From Streptomyces roseifaciens (GTDB taxonomy: Bacteria; Actinomycetota; Actinomycetes; Streptomycetales; Streptomycetaceae), in NCBI RefSeq assembly GCF_001445655.1, contig NZ_LNBE01000002.1, positions 496,001 through 560,000 on the forward strand: a DNA stretch of 64,000 nucleotides, read 5' to 3'. The notes beneath the pieces are model-generated. The model did no database searches. It saw only the letters and a list, made by a program, of their open reading frames with translations, and was not told where the DNA came from. Made by a program: the position numbers and the translations under genes. Position 1 is the first letter of the stretch. Every line of letters starts with the position of its first letter. Below, piece by piece: positions 56,399 to 64,000 of this stretch.

Positions 56399-57642
56399 CG
56401 GACCCGGCCACGCGGGCACCGGCCCCCGCGCAGCAGGGCGGCGGGAGCACCGCCCCGATGTTCACCCCGGCCGCCGTCGCCGCCTCCTGCGCGGGCTTCG
56501 TCCTCATCGGCGCGCTCCAGTCCCTGTACGGGCCCGCGATCCCCGCCCTGCGCGAGGAGTTCGGCCTGTCGCCCTCCGCCGCGGGGCTGGGGCTCAGCGC
56601 CCACTTCGTCGGCGGCGTGACCGGCGTCCTGCTCTTCAACCGCGTCCACGGGCGCACCGGCAACCGCGTGCTCCTCGGCGCTTCCTACGCGCTGATGGCC
56701 CTCGGCAGCGCCGCCTTCGCCTTCGCCCCGGTCTGGCCGGTCGCCCTCGTGGCCGCGCTCGTCACCGGCCTGGGCTTCGGCGGCATCGACTACGGGCTCA
56801 ACCAGCTGTTCGCCGTCGGCTTCGGCCGCCGCAGCACCGCCATGCTCAACGTCCTCAACGCCCACTTCGGCATCGGCGCCGTCGCCGGTCCCGCCCTGAT
56901 CGGCCTGCTCGGGCCGGACCGCTACCCGGTGGTCTTCCTCGCCTTCGCCGCCCTCGCCGCCTCCCTCGTCCTCTTCCTGAAGGGCGTCGGCAACAAGGAC
57001 CCGGCCGCGGCCGGCGCGGCCACCGGCCCCGGCAGCCCGCCGCAGGCACCCGGGCGAACCGGCCGGGCGGTGCTGCTCCTGGGCGCGTTCGTCCTGCTGT
57101 ACGTGGTGCACGTGGGCGTCGAGGCGGGCGTCGGCGGCTGGGAGCCCACCCACCTCGAAACCGTCGGCTACGGCGCCGCCACGGCCGCCTCCGCGACCTC
57201 CGTCTACTGGCTGATGCTCACGGCCGGCCGGTTCCTGGTCGTGCCCCTGGCCGTCCGCCTGTCCGAGCCGGTGATCGTCGTCGTCAGCTGCGCCGGCATG
57301 ACGGTCTGCGCGGCGGCGGCCGCCCTGCCGGGCCTCGCCCCCTACGCCTACGCGGGCGTGGGCCTGTTCATCGCGCCGGTCTTCCCCACCGCCCTGCCGT
57401 GGCTGGGCCGCACCGTCCCCACCGCCCGCCGCGCCGCGGCCTACGTGATCGCCGCGTCGATGGTGGGCGGCGTCGCCGCGGGACCCGCGCTGGGCAGGGC
57501 GATCGAGCTGTCGGGCGTGCGGGCGGTGCCACTGGTGCTGTGCGGCATGACGGCGGTCTGCACGGTGGCCGCCCTGGGCCTCGCCCGGGCCACCCGCTCG
57601 CCGCGGCCGGACCCTCCGCTCGCCCGTGCGAGTGATATATAG
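56395..57642 (+). CDS. MFS transporter
   Basis: Length is 415 aa; GTG start inside the GMC stop. About twelve hydrophobic helices can be traced in two halves, from AAVAASCAGFVLIGALQSLY to VPLVLCGMTAVCTVAALGLA, with a loop rich in Gly/Pro/Ala (about 200-220) between them. The N-terminal MFS loop after helix 2 (FNRVHGRTGNRVLLG) fits the family signature. It resembles fucose/glucose-permease-like MFS proteins (FGGIDYGLNQLF). As the last gene of the operon it probably exports the product or imports a precursor. Confidence 0.87.
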   Translation: MTDPATRAPAPAQQGGGSTAPMFTPAAVAASCAGFVLIGALQSLYGPAIPALREEFGLSPSAAGLGLSAHFVGGVTGVLLFNRVHGRTGNRVLLGASYALMALGSAAFAFAPVWPVALVAALVTGLGFGGIDYGLNQLFAVGFGRRSTAMLNVLNAHFGIGAVAGPALIGLLGPDRYPVVFLAFAALAASLVLFLKGVGNKDPAAAGAATGPGSPPQAPGRTGRAVLLLGAFVLLYVVHVGVEAGVGGWEPTHLETVGYGAATAASATSVYWLMLTAGRFLVVPLAVRLSEPVIVVVSCAGMTVCAAAAALPGLAPYAYAGVGLFIAPVFPTALPWLGRTVPTARRAAAYVIAASMVGGVAAGPALGRAIELSGVRAVPLVLCGMTAVCTVAALGLARATRSPRPDPPLARASDI

Positions 57643-57692
57643 CCGACCGGTGACGGTGTAGAGCCGCCGCCGGCCCTGCGGCGCGCGACGAT

Positions 57693-57727
57693 GCCGGGGC
57701 GGGGGTTTCGTACGCATCCGCCCCGGC
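57693..57727 (+). terminator. Hairpin terminator after the six-gene operon
   Basis: Perfect 10-bp stem GCCGGGGCGG (57693-57702) with its complement at 57718-57727 and a 15-nt loop. It lies 50 bp after the MFS stop and 31 bp before the next start. Confidence 0.7.
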
Positions 57728-57758
57728 CTTGAACCGTTTCCCCTTGCGTGGAGGTGCC

Positions 57759-58175
57759 GTGTACACCACCGAGCCAGTCGCCAACACCCTTGCCCCGTCT
57801 CCCCAGGAGGACCAGCTGGCCGAGGACTACGCCAGCGTCCTCGGCACCCTCTCCCGCATCGACGAGGCGGTGCGCGAAGGCGCCTGGCAAGGGGTGCGCG
57901 ACGAACTCGACCAGCTCATCAGCGCCGCCGAGGACATGTGGTCGACCCTGACCGACCCCGACCCCAGCGCCGATGACGCGGACGCCGACCGGCGCCGCTT
58001 CCCGGTGACGGCCGACCCCGCCACGGTCCGCCGCTTGGTCACCACCTACGCCGAGCCCTACCCGATCGGCCGCCTCCTCTACCCGTCCAACGGCGCCACC
58101 CCACCCGAACTCCGCCCCCGCCCCGCCGCCGAGGACGCCGCACTCCACGACGCCCGGCCGGAGGCGTTGACCTGA
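57759..58175 (+). CDS. Hypothetical protein, 138 aa
   Basis: The GTG at 57759 with GGAGG four bases upstream gives VYTTEPVANTLAPSPQEDQL; a TTG at 57729 in the same frame is less likely. The protein is acidic and soluble, with one helical core (EDYASVLGTLSRIDEAVREG, then VRDELDQLISAAEDMWSTL) followed by a proline-rich tail. No motif or family is recognised. It stands alone between two terminators, so it is monocistronic. Confidence 0.7.
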   Translation: MYTTEPVANTLAPSPQEDQLAEDYASVLGTLSRIDEAVREGAWQGVRDELDQLISAAEDMWSTLTDPDPSADDADADRRRFPVTADPATVRRLVTTYAEPYPIGRLLYPSNGATPPELRPRPAAEDAALHDARPEALT

Positions 58176-58191
58176 CCCACCGGCATTTCCG

Positions 58192-58223
58192 GACGACGGC
58201 GGCCCCCGTGGGCCGCCGTCGTC
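58192..58223 (+). terminator. Strong intrinsic terminator with T-run
   Basis: Perfect 14-bp stem (58192-58205 with 58210-58223), a 4-nt loop, then TTTAAAAAACTTTTT. It is the one canonical hairpin-plus-T-run in the window and ends the preceding small gene. The following AT-rich stretch (58225-58320) probably carries the promoter of the M48 gene. Confidence 0.9.
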
Positions 58224-58334
58224 GCATTTAAAAAACTTTTTGCCGAAGTGAAACCCTTTGCGGCATACTGATCATTCTCCCCCCACTTCATCGACCACCC
58301 CCCTTTTTTCTTTCTGTGTGAGGGCCCCTGCCCC

Positions 58335-59942
58335 ATGGGCGTCTTTCTGCGTGCCCTGCGTGCACTCGTTCTGCTCGCGGGTTTCTATCTCCTGTGCTTT
58401 GCCGTACTCGGCGTCTTCGCCGGAATCGGTGCCGCCGCTTATTGGCGGGGGGTAAATCCCCTCGCCCTCAAAATCACCGTCGTCCTCGCGCTGCTGGCGT
58501 TCCCCGTCGTCCGGGGAATGCTGCTCCTCCGCACGCCCAAGGACGACGGCGAGGACGGGCTGTCCGTCGCCGAGGCCCAGCAGCCACGGCTGTGGGCCGC
58601 CGTCCGCGAGGTGGCCGGCGCCGCCGGCACCCGCACGCCCGACGAGATCCTCCTCACCGGCGACGTCAACGCCGCCGTCACCGAGAACGCCCGCCTGCTC
58701 GGGCTCCTGCCCGGCCGCCGCCGGCTCTACCTCGGCACACCCCTGATGACCGGCCTCGACGAGGCACAGCTGCGCGCCGTCCTGGCCCACGAGTTCGGCC
58801 ACTACGGCCATGCCGACACCCGCCTGTCCGCCATCACCGCCCGCGGCCGCCACGCGATCGCCCGCACCGTGAACGCCTTCACGGAGAAGGCCGAGCAGCA
58901 GGCCGAGAAGGAACGGCTGCGGCAGGAGAAGGCCGCCGCCAAGGCCGTGCGCAAGGGCCGGAAGGCCAAGGAGATCGACACCTCCGGCGCCGGGTGGACC
59001 TACCGCCGCATGGGCAAGCTCTTCATCGCCTACGGCCTGTTCGCCCTGCGGGCCACCCGCAGCGACGGCCGCCGCCAGGAGCTCGCCGCCGACCGGCTCG
59101 CCGTGCGGATCGCCGGCCGCGACGCCACCGCCTCCGCCCTCCGCGAGACCGCCGTCCTGGCCGCCGCCCACGACTTCTACCTCCGCGGGTACGCCACCTG
59201 CGGCATACCCGCCGGCCTCCTGCCCCCGTACGGCCAGTTCCACGGCGGCCTGGCCCGGCTGCTCGCCGAACCCGCCCGCCAGGCGGAGCTCGACGAGCTG
59301 CGCCACGACCTCCCCGCGGGGGAGCCCTCCCCCTACGACGCACACCCGCCGACCGCCGAGCGGATCCGCCTCATCGAGGCCCTGCCCGACGACGGCCGCG
59401 GCGGCCACCCCGCCGGGGCCGCCCTGGACCTCCTGCACGACCCCGGGCGCGTCCTCGCCGAGCTCGAAGCGGCCACCCTCACCGAGGAGGCCCTGCACAT
59501 GCGCCGCGCGGACTGGCCCGAGCTCGTCCACCTGGGCATCCGCGCCCGCCACGAAGCCGACGCCGAACCCCTGCGGGACGCCCTCGCCCGGGTCGCCGGT
59601 GGCCACACCGGCCTCCACGCCCTCCTGGACGCGGCCGACCGCGGCGCCCTGTGGCAGATAGCCGACGGCCTCCCCAAGTCGCGGACGGCCGAGCAGGCCA
59701 GTGGCCGGGCCGCACGCGAATTCCTGCGCCCCGCCCTGCTCGACGCCCTCTCCAGCCTCGTGCTGCTGGAGCTCGCCGACGCCCGGATGGCCTGGTGGGA
59801 GATGTCCTGGGCCGAGAGCGCGCGCCTGCGCCTGCCGGACGGGTACGACACCTGGCTGCAGCCGGCCCTGGAGGCGCTCGTCGCCGACGTCCCGGACACC
59901 GCACCACTGCGCCGGCTGCTGCCGCAGGCCTCACCCGCCTGA
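58335..59942 (+). CDS. M48-family membrane metallopeptidase
   Basis: Length is 535 aa. Two N-terminal membrane helices (ALVLLAGFYLLCFAVLGVFAGIGAAAYW, ITVVLALLAFPVVRGMLLL) precede the peptidase domain. Zinc motif HEFGH lies at residues 152-156 (LAHEFGHYGHADTRLS), and the third ligand Glu is in RRQELAADRLAVRIAG. The linker EKAEQQAEKERLRQEKAAAKA (about 182-202) is a charged coiled coil. HtpX/Ste24-like enzymes degrade misfolded membrane proteins. The C-terminal third (after about 330) is not recognised. A GAGGG ribosome binding site lies upstream. The next gene starts 55 bp later and is probably co-transcribed. Confidence 0.88.
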   Translation: MGVFLRALRALVLLAGFYLLCFAVLGVFAGIGAAAYWRGVNPLALKITVVLALLAFPVVRGMLLLRTPKDDGEDGLSVAEAQQPRLWAAVREVAGAAGTRTPDEILLTGDVNAAVTENARLLGLLPGRRRLYLGTPLMTGLDEAQLRAVLAHEFGHYGHADTRLSAITARGRHAIARTVNAFTEKAEQQAEKERLRQEKAAAKAVRKGRKAKEIDTSGAGWTYRRMGKLFIAYGLFALRATRSDGRRQELAADRLAVRIAGRDATASALRETAVLAAAHDFYLRGYATCGIPAGLLPPYGQFHGGLARLLAEPARQAELDELRHDLPAGEPSPYDAHPPTAERIRLIEALPDDGRGGHPAGAALDLLHDPGRVLAELEAATLTEEALHMRRADWPELVHLGIRARHEADAEPLRDALARVAGGHTGLHALLDAADRGALWQIADGLPKSRTAEQASGRAAREFLRPALLDALSSLVLLELADARMAWWEMSWAESARLRLPDGYDTWLQPALEALVADVPDTAPLRRLLPQASPA

Positions 59943-59996
59943 CGCCCCGCCGGCCACCCCCCACCCCCCTCTTCTCACGAATCGAGCCGAACCCCC

Positions 59997-61067
59997 GTGG
60001 CACGACTGCTGCCCCTCCTCGTCATAGCCCTCGGCATCTTCTTCTGGTACAGGTCCCGCAGGAGCGCCGCCGGCCGTCCCGGGGCCGCCGCTTCCTCCGC
60101 ACCGGGCCTGTCCAAGGAGGCCGCCGCCCTCGGTCTCCTCCCGCAGGACCGGCAGGTCGCCGACCGGCTGATGCGCGATCCGCAGATCGACGGCGCACGG
60201 GAAGCGGCGGAGCGCGGCGCATGGGAGCCCGCCGCCGGGGCCATGGCCGCCATCGGCCGGGACTGGGAGCGCCGCACGGCGCTCGTCATCGCCCTCGCGC
60301 GCGTGGCGGCCGAGGAGGACGCCTGGCTGACGGCCTGGGAGGCCGCGTGCCCCGGCGACCCCGGCGCCGCCGCCGTCCGCGCCCGCTCCACCGTCTTCCT
60401 CGCGTGGGAGCTCAGGGGCGGCAGCTCGGCGAAGGAGACCTCCGCCGAGCAGTTCGAGGGCTTCCACCGCGTCCTGCTGCGGGCCCGCGAGGACATCGCC
60501 CGGGCCGTGGAGCTCGACGCCGAGGACCCCTCCCCGCACGTCTCCGACCTCTGGGCCGGCCTCGGCCTCGGCTACCCGCACGCGTACGTCGACGAGCTCT
60601 GGACCGAGATCACCACCCGGGCGCCGTTCCACTTCGAGGCGCACTACGGCGCCCTCCAGTACTGGTGCGCGAAGTGGCACGGCTCGGCGGAGCTCGCCCG
60701 CGACTTCGCGGACAAGGCCGCCTCCGGCGCCCCCGCCGGCACCCTGCTGCCCGCGCTGCGGCTGATCGCCCACTTCGAGCACCTGGACCGGCCGCTCAAC
60801 GGCAAGCACTACGGCACCCCCGAGGTCACGGCCATGACCGACGCCGTGCTCGCCGACCTCCCGGCCGTCCGGCCCGACCACCCGCGCCTCGCGGAGGTCC
60901 GCCACCTGCTCGCCTTCTTCCTGGTGCAGCAGAAGCGCCACGCGGAAGCCCTCGAACAATTCCGTGCGGTAGACGGGTACGTCGGCGCGCTGCCCTGGGA
61001 CTACTTCGGCAATCCCGCGAAGTTGTACTGCGATTACCGCGAACGAGCCGTTCAGGGCGCCCGGTAG
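59997..61067 (+). CDS. Membrane-anchored helical-repeat (DUF4034-like) protein
   Basis: Length is 356 aa; GTG start. A single N-terminal membrane anchor (LLPLLVIALGIFFWY, residues 4-18) is followed by a soluble alpha-helical domain with TPR/SEL-like character (WERRTALVIALARVAAEEDAW, ARAVELDAEDPSPHVSDLWA, HFEAHYGALQYWCAKWHGS, LLAFFLVQQKRHAEALEQF). The layout resembles DUF4034-type Streptomyces proteins, but that match is from memory of the pattern and should be confirmed. No catalytic motif is seen. It likely shares a transcript with the M48 protease and may act as its partner (inference). Confidence 0.7.
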   Translation: MARLLPLLVIALGIFFWYRSRRSAAGRPGAAASSAPGLSKEAAALGLLPQDRQVADRLMRDPQIDGAREAAERGAWEPAAGAMAAIGRDWERRTALVIALARVAAEEDAWLTAWEAACPGDPGAAAVRARSTVFLAWELRGGSSAKETSAEQFEGFHRVLLRAREDIARAVELDAEDPSPHVSDLWAGLGLGYPHAYVDELWTEITTRAPFHFEAHYGALQYWCAKWHGSAELARDFADKAASGAPAGTLLPALRLIAHFEHLDRPLNGKHYGTPEVTAMTDAVLADLPAVRPDHPRLAEVRHLLAFFLVQQKRHAEALEQFRAVDGYVGALPWDYFGNPAKLYCDYRERAVQGAR

Positions 61068-61129
61068 TCACGCGCCGTTCAACCGGGACGCATCCTCCTG
61101 CGGCCCCGGCACAACCGAATGAAGAAGCA

Positions 61130-61201
61130 GAGCCCAATCCGTTTCCGGCCTTGCGCAGCGTGAACTCATCGCTGCCGTCGGCCACTTGACGGATTGGGCT
61201 C
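61130..61201 (+). promoter_or_regulatory. 72-nt nested hairpin upstream of cupin operon
   Basis: Outer arms of 13 bp (61130-61142 with 61189-61201) are perfect. Inside them GGCC (61147-61150) pairs with 61180-61183, and a 6-bp stem (61155-61160 with 61170-61175) closes a 9-nt loop. It lies 62 bp after the previous gene and 90 bp before the cupin ATG. It could be a terminator of the upstream genes, a leader RNA element, or a long operator. There is no T-run. Confidence 0.55.
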
Positions 61202-61291
61202 AGTTGTCTTGCCGCTGCCCGGTTTACTGGGCAACGCTCGGAACCAGCCGGTCGGGCGCTGGAGCGCACCCGCGATGGATCTGGAGGAGAA

Positions 61292-61810
61292 ATGACGACA
61301 GCGCCGTACGGGCGGGAAGAACTCCCCTTCGGCCAGGACGGCGTCGTGCCGGCCGTTCTCAAACCGGGTGACGGAGTGCAGCGGCTCTGGGGGAAAGGAT
61401 CCCTGGTCACCGTGAAGCTCACGGCCGAACAGACCCGGGGCGCCATGGGAATGACGCATTTCGCGGCGAAGCTCGGCGAGCGCTCCCCGAGCCACATCCA
61501 CACGCTCGAGGACGAGATCTTCATGATCGGCAGCGGTGGCGTGCGCGCCACGGTGGGCGACCGCACCGAACTCCTCGAAGGCGGCAGCGTGCTCTTCCTG
61601 CCGCGCGGAATTCCGCATTCGTATCTGGTGGAGAGCGAGACGGCCGACCTCTACGTGCTCACCTGCCCCGGCGGATTCGAGCGCTTCTTCCTGGAGGGCG
61701 GATACCCCGTGCACATGGGGGCCGACGCACCGGTCGGCGACCGCTGGTCCGTCGAGCGCACCCACGAGGTCGCAGAGAGGCTCGGCCTCGGCATCACCTG
61801 GGGCACCTGA
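61292..61810 (+). CDS. Cupin-domain protein
   Basis: Length is 172 aa. The ATG follows GGAGGAG closely. A single cupin barrel is clear: motif 1 SHIHTLEDEIFMIGSG (His, His, Glu metal ligands, about 69-84) and motif 2 LFLPRGIPHSYLVES (final His). The sequence GHVRATVGD-like GGVRATVGDRTELLEGGSV forms the strands between them. Such proteins are metal-dependent isomerases, dioxygenases or sensors. It is the first gene of an operon with a secreted FAD oxidase and an SDR, so it may act on the same substrate. The substrate is unknown. Confidence 0.87.
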   Translation: MTTAPYGREELPFGQDGVVPAVLKPGDGVQRLWGKGSLVTVKLTAEQTRGAMGMTHFAAKLGERSPSHIHTLEDEIFMIGSGGVRATVGDRTELLEGGSVLFLPRGIPHSYLVESETADLYVLTCPGGFERFFLEGGYPVHMGADAPVGDRWSVERTHEVAERLGLGITWGT

Positions 61811-61844
61811 CCGGCGCAACCACTCGGAACGCACAGAGAGAACC

Positions 61845-63533
61845 ATGGGCATGCTGAACAGACGAACCATGCTGACCGGCACCGCCGCCGCCGTGGCGGG
61901 CGCCGCCGTGACACAGACGGGCCTCGTGCCCACCCGGGCCGCCGCAGCGGGCACCGGCGCCGGGGCGGAGGCCGGCGCGGGTGCACCTCCTGCGGTCACC
62001 GTCCTGCCGGACGACCCGCGCTACGCCGACCTGGTCGTCGGCAACAACACCCGCTGGGTGGGCCGTCCCGATTCCGTGCGCATCGTCCACACCACCGAGC
62101 AGGTCGTCCGGACCGTCCAGGAGGCGGTCCGCGCCGGCAAACGCCTGTCCATACGCGGCGGCGGCCACTGCTACGCGGACTTCGTCTACAACCCCGACGT
62201 GCGCATCGTCATCGACATGACCACGATGGACCAGGTCACCTATGACGAGCAGCGCAAGGCCTTCTGCGTCGAGGCCGGGGCCACGCTGCTGCACGTCTAC
62301 GAATCGCTCTACAAGGGCTGGGGGGTGGCCCTCCCCGGCGGCATGTGCTATTCCGTGGGCGTCGGGGGTCACATCAGCGGCGGCGGGTACGGAATGCTCT
62401 CGCGCAAGCAGGGCCTCACCATCGATCACCTCCACGCCATCGAGGTCGTCGTCGTGAACGCCGACGGCACCGCGCGGGCCGTGGTGGCGACCCGCGAGGC
62501 CGACGACCCCCACCGCGACCTGTGGTGGGCGCACACCGGCGGGGGCGGCGGCAACTTCGGCGTGATCACCCGCTACTGGTTCCGTTCCCCGGGCGCGACC
62601 GGAAGCGACCCCGCCAAGCAGCTGATGCACCCGCCGAAGGACGTCTTCGTCAGTGCCGTCTCGCTGCCCTGGAGCAAGCTCGACAAGGCGCGCTTCGCCA
62701 CGCTGGTGAAGAACTTCGGGACCTGGCACGAGAAGAACGCCGGCCCCGACTCGCCCTACGCGTCGCTGTGCAGCTTCCTGATGATCAATCACAAGGCGAA
62801 CAACAGCATCGGGCTGCTCACCCAGATGGACGCCGGCGTCCCCGACGCCGAGAAGCTCATCACCGCCTACGTCGCCTCCATCACCTCCGCCCTCGGCATC
62901 AAGCCCGAGCCGCTGACCTCGGCCGTCGGCGAGCAGGGCCCGATGCCCGACTTCTTCACCCCCCAGCGGGTGCCCTGGCTGGCCTCCGTCCGCTTCCTGG
63001 GCACCAACAACCCCACGCTCACCAACCCCACCCTGCGCGGCATCCACAAGTCCGCGTACCTGCGCAAGAGCTTCGACGACGCCCAGATCGCGTCGATGTA
63101 CAAGCACCTCACCCGCACCGACCTGCAGAACCCCAACTCCATGGTGGTCCTGCTCTCCTACGGCGGAAAGATCAACACCGTGCGCTCCGGCGACACGGCC
63201 TCCGCCCAGCGCGACTCCATCTTCAAGGGCCTCTTCCAGAGCTTCTGGCCCGACAGGAAGCAGGACGCCCAGAACCTGGCCTGGACCCGGGAGATCTACA
63301 CCGAGGTCTTCGCCTCCACCGGCGGCTACCCGGTCCCCGGGCCGGCCACCGACGGCTGCTACATCAACTACCCCGACAGCGACATCGCCGACCCGCAGCA
63401 GAACAAGTCGGGCGTGCCCTGGTACACGCTCTACTACAAGGACAACTACCCGCGCCTGCAGCGGGTGAAGGCCGCGTACGACCCCCGGAACGTCTTCCGG
63501 CACTCGCAGTCGATCGCCCTGCCCAAGTCCTGA
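61845..63533 (+). CDS. Tat-secreted BBE-like FAD oxidase, bicovalent flavin type
   Basis: Length is 562 aa. The start at 61845 (or ATG 61851) gives a twin-arginine signal (LNRRTMLTGTAAAVAG) with cleavage near residue 33, so it is exported folded. The FAD_binding_4 domain has SIRGGGHCYADFVYN with His108, and GGMCYSVGVGGHISGGGYG with Cys168. These are the two attachment residues of bicovalent 8-alpha-histidyl/6-S-cysteinyl flavin as in AknOx and GOOX, with the same 60-residue spacing as GOOX. The C-terminal BBE motif (YYKDNYPRLQRVKAAYDPRNVFRH) is intact. Family substrates are sugars, alcohols and aromatic polyketides. It follows the cupin by 34 bp. Confidence 0.9.
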   Translation: MGMLNRRTMLTGTAAAVAGAAVTQTGLVPTRAAAAGTGAGAEAGAGAPPAVTVLPDDPRYADLVVGNNTRWVGRPDSVRIVHTTEQVVRTVQEAVRAGKRLSIRGGGHCYADFVYNPDVRIVIDMTTMDQVTYDEQRKAFCVEAGATLLHVYESLYKGWGVALPGGMCYSVGVGGHISGGGYGMLSRKQGLTIDHLHAIEVVVVNADGTARAVVATREADDPHRDLWWAHTGGGGGNFGVITRYWFRSPGATGSDPAKQLMHPPKDVFVSAVSLPWSKLDKARFATLVKNFGTWHEKNAGPDSPYASLCSFLMINHKANNSIGLLTQMDAGVPDAEKLITAYVASITSALGIKPEPLTSAVGEQGPMPDFFTPQRVPWLASVRFLGTNNPTLTNPTLRGIHKSAYLRKSFDDAQIASMYKHLTRTDLQNPNSMVVLLSYGGKINTVRSGDTASAQRDSIFKGLFQSFWPDRKQDAQNLAWTREIYTEVFASTGGYPVPGPATDGCYINYPDSDIADPQQNKSGVPWYTLYYKDNYPRLQRVKAAYDPRNVFRHSQSIALPKS

Positions 63534-63544
63534 CCCCGTCCGAG

Positions 63545-63581
63545 CCCCGGCCCGGCCGGCGGAACACCGGCCGGCCCGGGG
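63545..63581 (+). terminator. Hairpin between FAD oxidase and SDR genes
   Basis: 15-bp GC stem with one mismatch (63545-63559 with 63567-63581) and a 7-nt loop in the 73-bp gap. The SDR ribosome binding site GGAGGAG follows at once, so the hairpin may only attenuate read-through. Confidence 0.55.
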
Positions 63582-63606
63582 AGAACCCCAGTTGGAGGAG
63601 AACCAG

Positions 63607-64000
63607 ATGACCGCACAGTTCGAAGGCAAGGTCGCCCTCGTCACCGGGGCGGGCTCCGGCATAGGCCGGGCCAGTGCCCTGGCCTTCGCACGCCAGGGCG
63701 CCACGGTCGTCGCCGTCGACGTCGCGCTGGAGCCCGCCGTGGAGACCGTACGGCTCATCGAGGAGGAGGGCGGCAAGGGCAGCGCCGTGGCCGCCGACGT
63801 CACCAGCGCCCAGGACGTCGAGGCGATGGTCGCCACGGCGGTGTCCCGCCACGGCGGCCTGCACATCGCGCACAACAACGCCGGGCTCTTCGCCCGGCCG
63901 ACGCCCCTGGCCGACACCGACCTCGCCTCCTGGCACCGGCTCCTGGGCGTCAACCTCACCGGCGTGATGCTGTCGATGAAGTACGAGATCGCCCACATGC
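63607..64000 (+). CDS. Short-chain dehydrogenase/reductase, 3' partial
   Basis: The ATG at 63607 follows GGAGGAGAACCAG. The first 131 residues are present and run off the window. The Rossmann motif TGAGSGIG (about 14-21) indicates NAD(P), the Asp in VVAVDVAL suggests NAD preference, and HNNAG (about 91-95) is the classical SDR structural motif; the sequence ends near the N of the NLTG stretch. The catalytic Ser-Tyr-Lys lie beyond the edge. It probably completes the cupin / FAD oxidase operon as a second oxidoreduction step. Confidence 0.88.
   Translation, partial: MTAQFEGKVALVTGAGSGIGRASALAFARQGATVVAVDVALEPAVETVRLIEEEGGKGSAVAADVTSAQDVEAMVATAVSRHGGLHIAHNNAGLFARPTPLADTDLASWHRLLGVNLTGVMLSMKYEIAHM

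Overview
The window is high-GC actinobacterial DNA, almost certainly Streptomyces. The support is strong GC bias at third codon positions, frequent GTG starts, TGATG and ATGA gene overlaps, three rare TTA (bldA-type) codons, and typical Streptomyces families (LAL regulator, DUF6542-LCP pair, MacB-like transporter with a NarL-type two-component system). No tRNA, rRNA, CRISPR array, insertion sequence or phage gene was seen.

Positions 1-40553 are the 3' part of a modular type I polyketide synthase (PKS) cluster. Five + strand PKS genes hold eight modules, and the first gene is cut by the left edge. Module order is (n) partial DH-KR-ACP; (n+1) KS-AT-DH-KR-ACP; (n+2) KS-AT-DH-KR-ACP; (n+3) KS-AT-KR-ACP; (n+4, n+5, n+6) three KS-AT-DH-KR-ACP; (n+7) KS-AT-ACP-TE. 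Every AT carries malonyl-type motifs (HAFH) except n+5, which has methylmalonyl-type motifs (GHSQGE, YASH). If the genes act in the written order, the released end would be a triene, then CH(OH)-CH2, then a mono-methylated triene conjugated to a 3-keto acyl group. A divergent LAL regulator with two TTA codons sits between the first and second PKS genes.

Positions 40554-46667 hold a perfect 22-bp hairpin terminator, a lone PqqD-like protein on the minus strand, a MacB/FtsX-type ABC transporter (ATPase plus permease), and a histidine kinase with its response regulator. These could serve self-resistance, export or envelope sensing. Positions 46668-50490 look like envelope and housekeeping genes: a small secreted protein, a DUF6542 membrane protein, an LCP cell-wall ligase, an antibiotic-biosynthesis-monooxygenase-like protein and a Tat/lipoprotein M15-like peptidase.

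Positions 50750-57642 are a tight six-gene operon: family 2 glycosyltransferase (with a TTA codon), FAD oxidoreductase, class III aminotransferase, an unrecognised 122-aa protein, GMC oxidoreductase and MFS exporter. I do not recognise this set as a described pathway. Its enzymes fit oxidation and transamination of an alcohol plus glycosyl transfer and export, so it is the best candidate for an undescribed system.

Positions 57643-64000 hold a hypothetical protein, an M48 protease, a membrane-anchored helical-repeat protein, and a cupin / bicovalent FAD oxidase / SDR operon that runs off the right edge. A 72-nt multi-part hairpin lies in front of the cupin gene.
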